Source: Halobacillus sp. A1
GTDB taxonomy: Bacteria; Bacillota; Bacilli; Bacillales; Halobacillaceae
NCBI RefSeq assembly: GCF_024189295.1
Contig: NZ_JAIZEN010000003.1
Location: forward strand, 186,001 to 250,000
DNA: 64,000 bases
Direction of reading: 5' to 3'
Shown one piece after another: positions 62,729-64,000 of this stretch. The notes below the pieces were generated by a model. That model saw nothing but the letters and a program-made list of their open reading frames with translations. It was not told the DNA's origin and did not search any database. Each line of letters opens with the position of its first letter. Positions within the stretch are counted from its first letter, which is position 1. The translations under genes were made by a program, and so were the position numbers.

Positions 62729-64000
62729 TTATTGATTAGTAAGTGATGGTAAGTAATAGTCTTCGATAAATGATGTAGTAGCCGCTCCAGATGTGAACTG
62801 TTCATGGGTGACGACTCGTTTCAGCATCGTTAAGTTACTTTTGATGCCTTCGATTTCGTATTGGTGCAGCGCTTTGGTCAGCTTTTCAATCGCTTCCTTC
62901 CTCGTATCCGCATGGACGACCAGTTTAGCAATCATAGGATCATAAAAAGGAGTGACTTGCGAATCCGCGTTTACTGCGACCTCATGACGAACGCCGTCGC
63001 CTTTAGGAAGTGTAAGCTTCGTCAACTGACCTGGTGACGGATAAAACGTATTGGAATCTTCTGCATAGATGCGTGCTTCAATCGCATGCCCCTGGATGAG
63101 CAGATCCTCCTGTTTATAGGTCAGCTTTTCACCAAAGGCGATCCGCAGCTGCTGTTCGACTAAATCGAGGCCTGTGATTTCCTCCGTCACCGGATGCTCT
63201 ACTTGCAGTCTTGTATTCATTTCTAAGAAATAGAAGTTTTCCTGATCATCGACTAAAAATTCAATCGTCCCCGCGTTCGTGTAACGCAGCTTTTGAACGG
63301 CTTTAAGGGCACTTTCCCCCATTCTTCTTCTCGTTTCTTCAGAAAGAAAAGGAGAAGGTGCTTCCTCAATCACTTTTTGATGGCGTCGTTGAATCGAACA
63401 CTCCCGCTCAAACAGATGGACAGCGTTCCCATGTTCATCAGCCAGCACTTGAATTTCGATATGCCGGGGGTTTATAATCTGCTTTTCTATGAACATTTTT
63501 CCGTCTCCAAAAAATGTTTGAGCCCGCTTTTGATTACCTTCAAATGCCTTTTCAAGTTCTTCAGCAGTTTTGACAGCCTGCATACCGATGCCGCCGCCTC
63601 CAGCGGCTGCCTTTAACATGACGGGATAACCGAACTCCTCTGCCACTTTGTTTGCTTCTTGAACATCAGCCACAGCTTCCATCGTTCCGGGCACAACTGG
63701 AACGCCTGCCATTTCCATCGCTTGACGGGCAGCAATTTTATCTCCCATCATAGCAATCAATTCAGAGGTAGGTCCGACAAACGTCAAACCTTCTTCTCTC
63801 ACTCTTTTCGCAAAGCCGGCATGCTCACTTAGCAGACCATATCCCGGATGGATCGCTTCTGCATTCGTTTCCTTCGCTGCTTTTATAATGTTATCGATCT
63901 TCAAGTAGGATTCGTTTACTCTCGGTTTCCCTATCAAATAGCTTTCATCCGCTTCTTTAACGAAGGGAGCCTCCTGATCTGCTTCGGAATAAACCGCGAC
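62729..64000 (-). CDS. yngHA: Biotin carboxylase (AccC-like, YngHA), 5' end outside window
   Basis: The frame is open to the right edge (at least 424 residues). Residues from VAVYSEADQEAPFVKEADES near the edge are the N-terminal region of biotin carboxylases, so about 20-25 residues are missing. The ATP-grasp domain is clear: MLKAAAGGGGIGM, HIEIQVLADEHGNAVHLFERECS, and QVEHPVTEEITGLDLV with the catalytic region. It carboxylates biotin on YngHB. An internal ATG at 63937 is not the start. Confidence 0.93.
   Translation of the reverse strand, partial: VAVYSEADQEAPFVKEADESYLIGKPRVNESYLKIDNIIKAAKETNAEAIHPGYGLLSEHAGFAKRVREEGLTFVGPTSELIAMMGDKIAARQAMEMAGVPVVPGTMEAVADVQEANKVAEEFGYPVMLKAAAGGGGIGMQAVKTAEELEKAFEGNQKRAQTFFGDGKMFIEKQIINPRHIEIQVLADEHGNAVHLFERECSIQRRHQKVIEEAPSPFLSEETRRRMGESALKAVQKLRYTNAGTIEFLVDDQENFYFLEMNTRLQVEHPVTEEITGLDLVEQQLRIAFGEKLTYKQEDLLIQGHAIEARIYAEDSNTFYPSPGQLTKLTLPKGDGVRHEVAVNADSQVTPFYDPMIAKLVVHADTRKEAIEKLTKALHQYEIEGIKSNLTMLKRVVTHEQFTSGAATTSFIEDYYLPSLTNQ

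Overview
The window is chromosomal DNA of a low-to-mid G+C Firmicute. Evidence: strong AAGGAGG-type ribosome binding sites, frequent TTG and GTG starts, many U-tailed hairpin terminators, and a germination-specific cortex hydrolase (CwlJ), which points to an endospore-former. Many products match Bacillus families (DynA, CvfB, YdjO, YocH-like, YngE-HA). The very acidic secreted and lipid-anchored proteins and a sulfolipid gene pair suggest a moderate halophile of the Bacillaceae, such as Halobacillus or a relative; the genus is an inference. No rRNA, tRNA, CRISPR array, prophage or intact transposase was seen.

Layout. 1-14.6 kb: housekeeping and stress genes: the 3' end of ung, an MsrA-MsrB fusion, a TetR regulator, an MhqD-like esterase, a phosphatase, ferredoxin, acylphosphatase, a P1-family peptidase, a YkqA-like protein and a 1,206-residue double dynamin (DynA). 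14.7-25.1 kb: a Cu/Zn-SOD-like protein, a cold-shock gene with a long structured leader followed by ydjO, an ABC-F ATPase, a LysM-3D wall protein, a PadR regulator next to a flavin oxidoreductase and cvfB, an MFS pump and cwlJ. 25.2-40.3 kb: metA, a methyladenine glycosylase, SelO, an Old Yellow Enzyme, a GT2 glycosyltransferase, an aldo/keto reductase, many small membrane proteins, and an NlpC/P60 protein whose catalytic Cys is replaced by Ser.

The most coherent metabolic region is 40.6-48.9 kb, with two divergent operons. Rightward: aminotransferase, ThDP-dependent enzyme, aldehyde dehydrogenase and lysine 6-dehydrogenase. Leftward: a class III CoA-transferase and a glutaryl-CoA-dehydrogenase-like enzyme. 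Together they could carry lysine through aminoadipate semialdehyde, 2-aminoadipate, 2-oxoadipate, glutarate semialdehyde, glutarate and glutaryl-CoA to crotonyl-CoA. The 2-oxoadipate decarboxylase step is the least characterised part. After a degenerate stretch with a phosphotriesterase-family gene and repeat copies come sqdB and sqdX (sulfoquinovosyl diacylglycerol synthesis, 51.5-53.9 kb), an acyl-CoA synthetase, a GDPD, an alpha/beta hydrolase that appears to start at ATT, and a leucine/isovalerate-type carboxylase cluster (yngE-F-G-HB-HA, 59.3-64 kb) that leaves the window at the right edge.

Dispersed repeats: a short motif around AGTAGCAACTCCGA occurs four times, mostly just after gene ends. 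A G+C-rich nested palindrome lies at 33.2-33.35 kb, and a short sequence beside it recurs, tandemly duplicated, at 56.2 kb.
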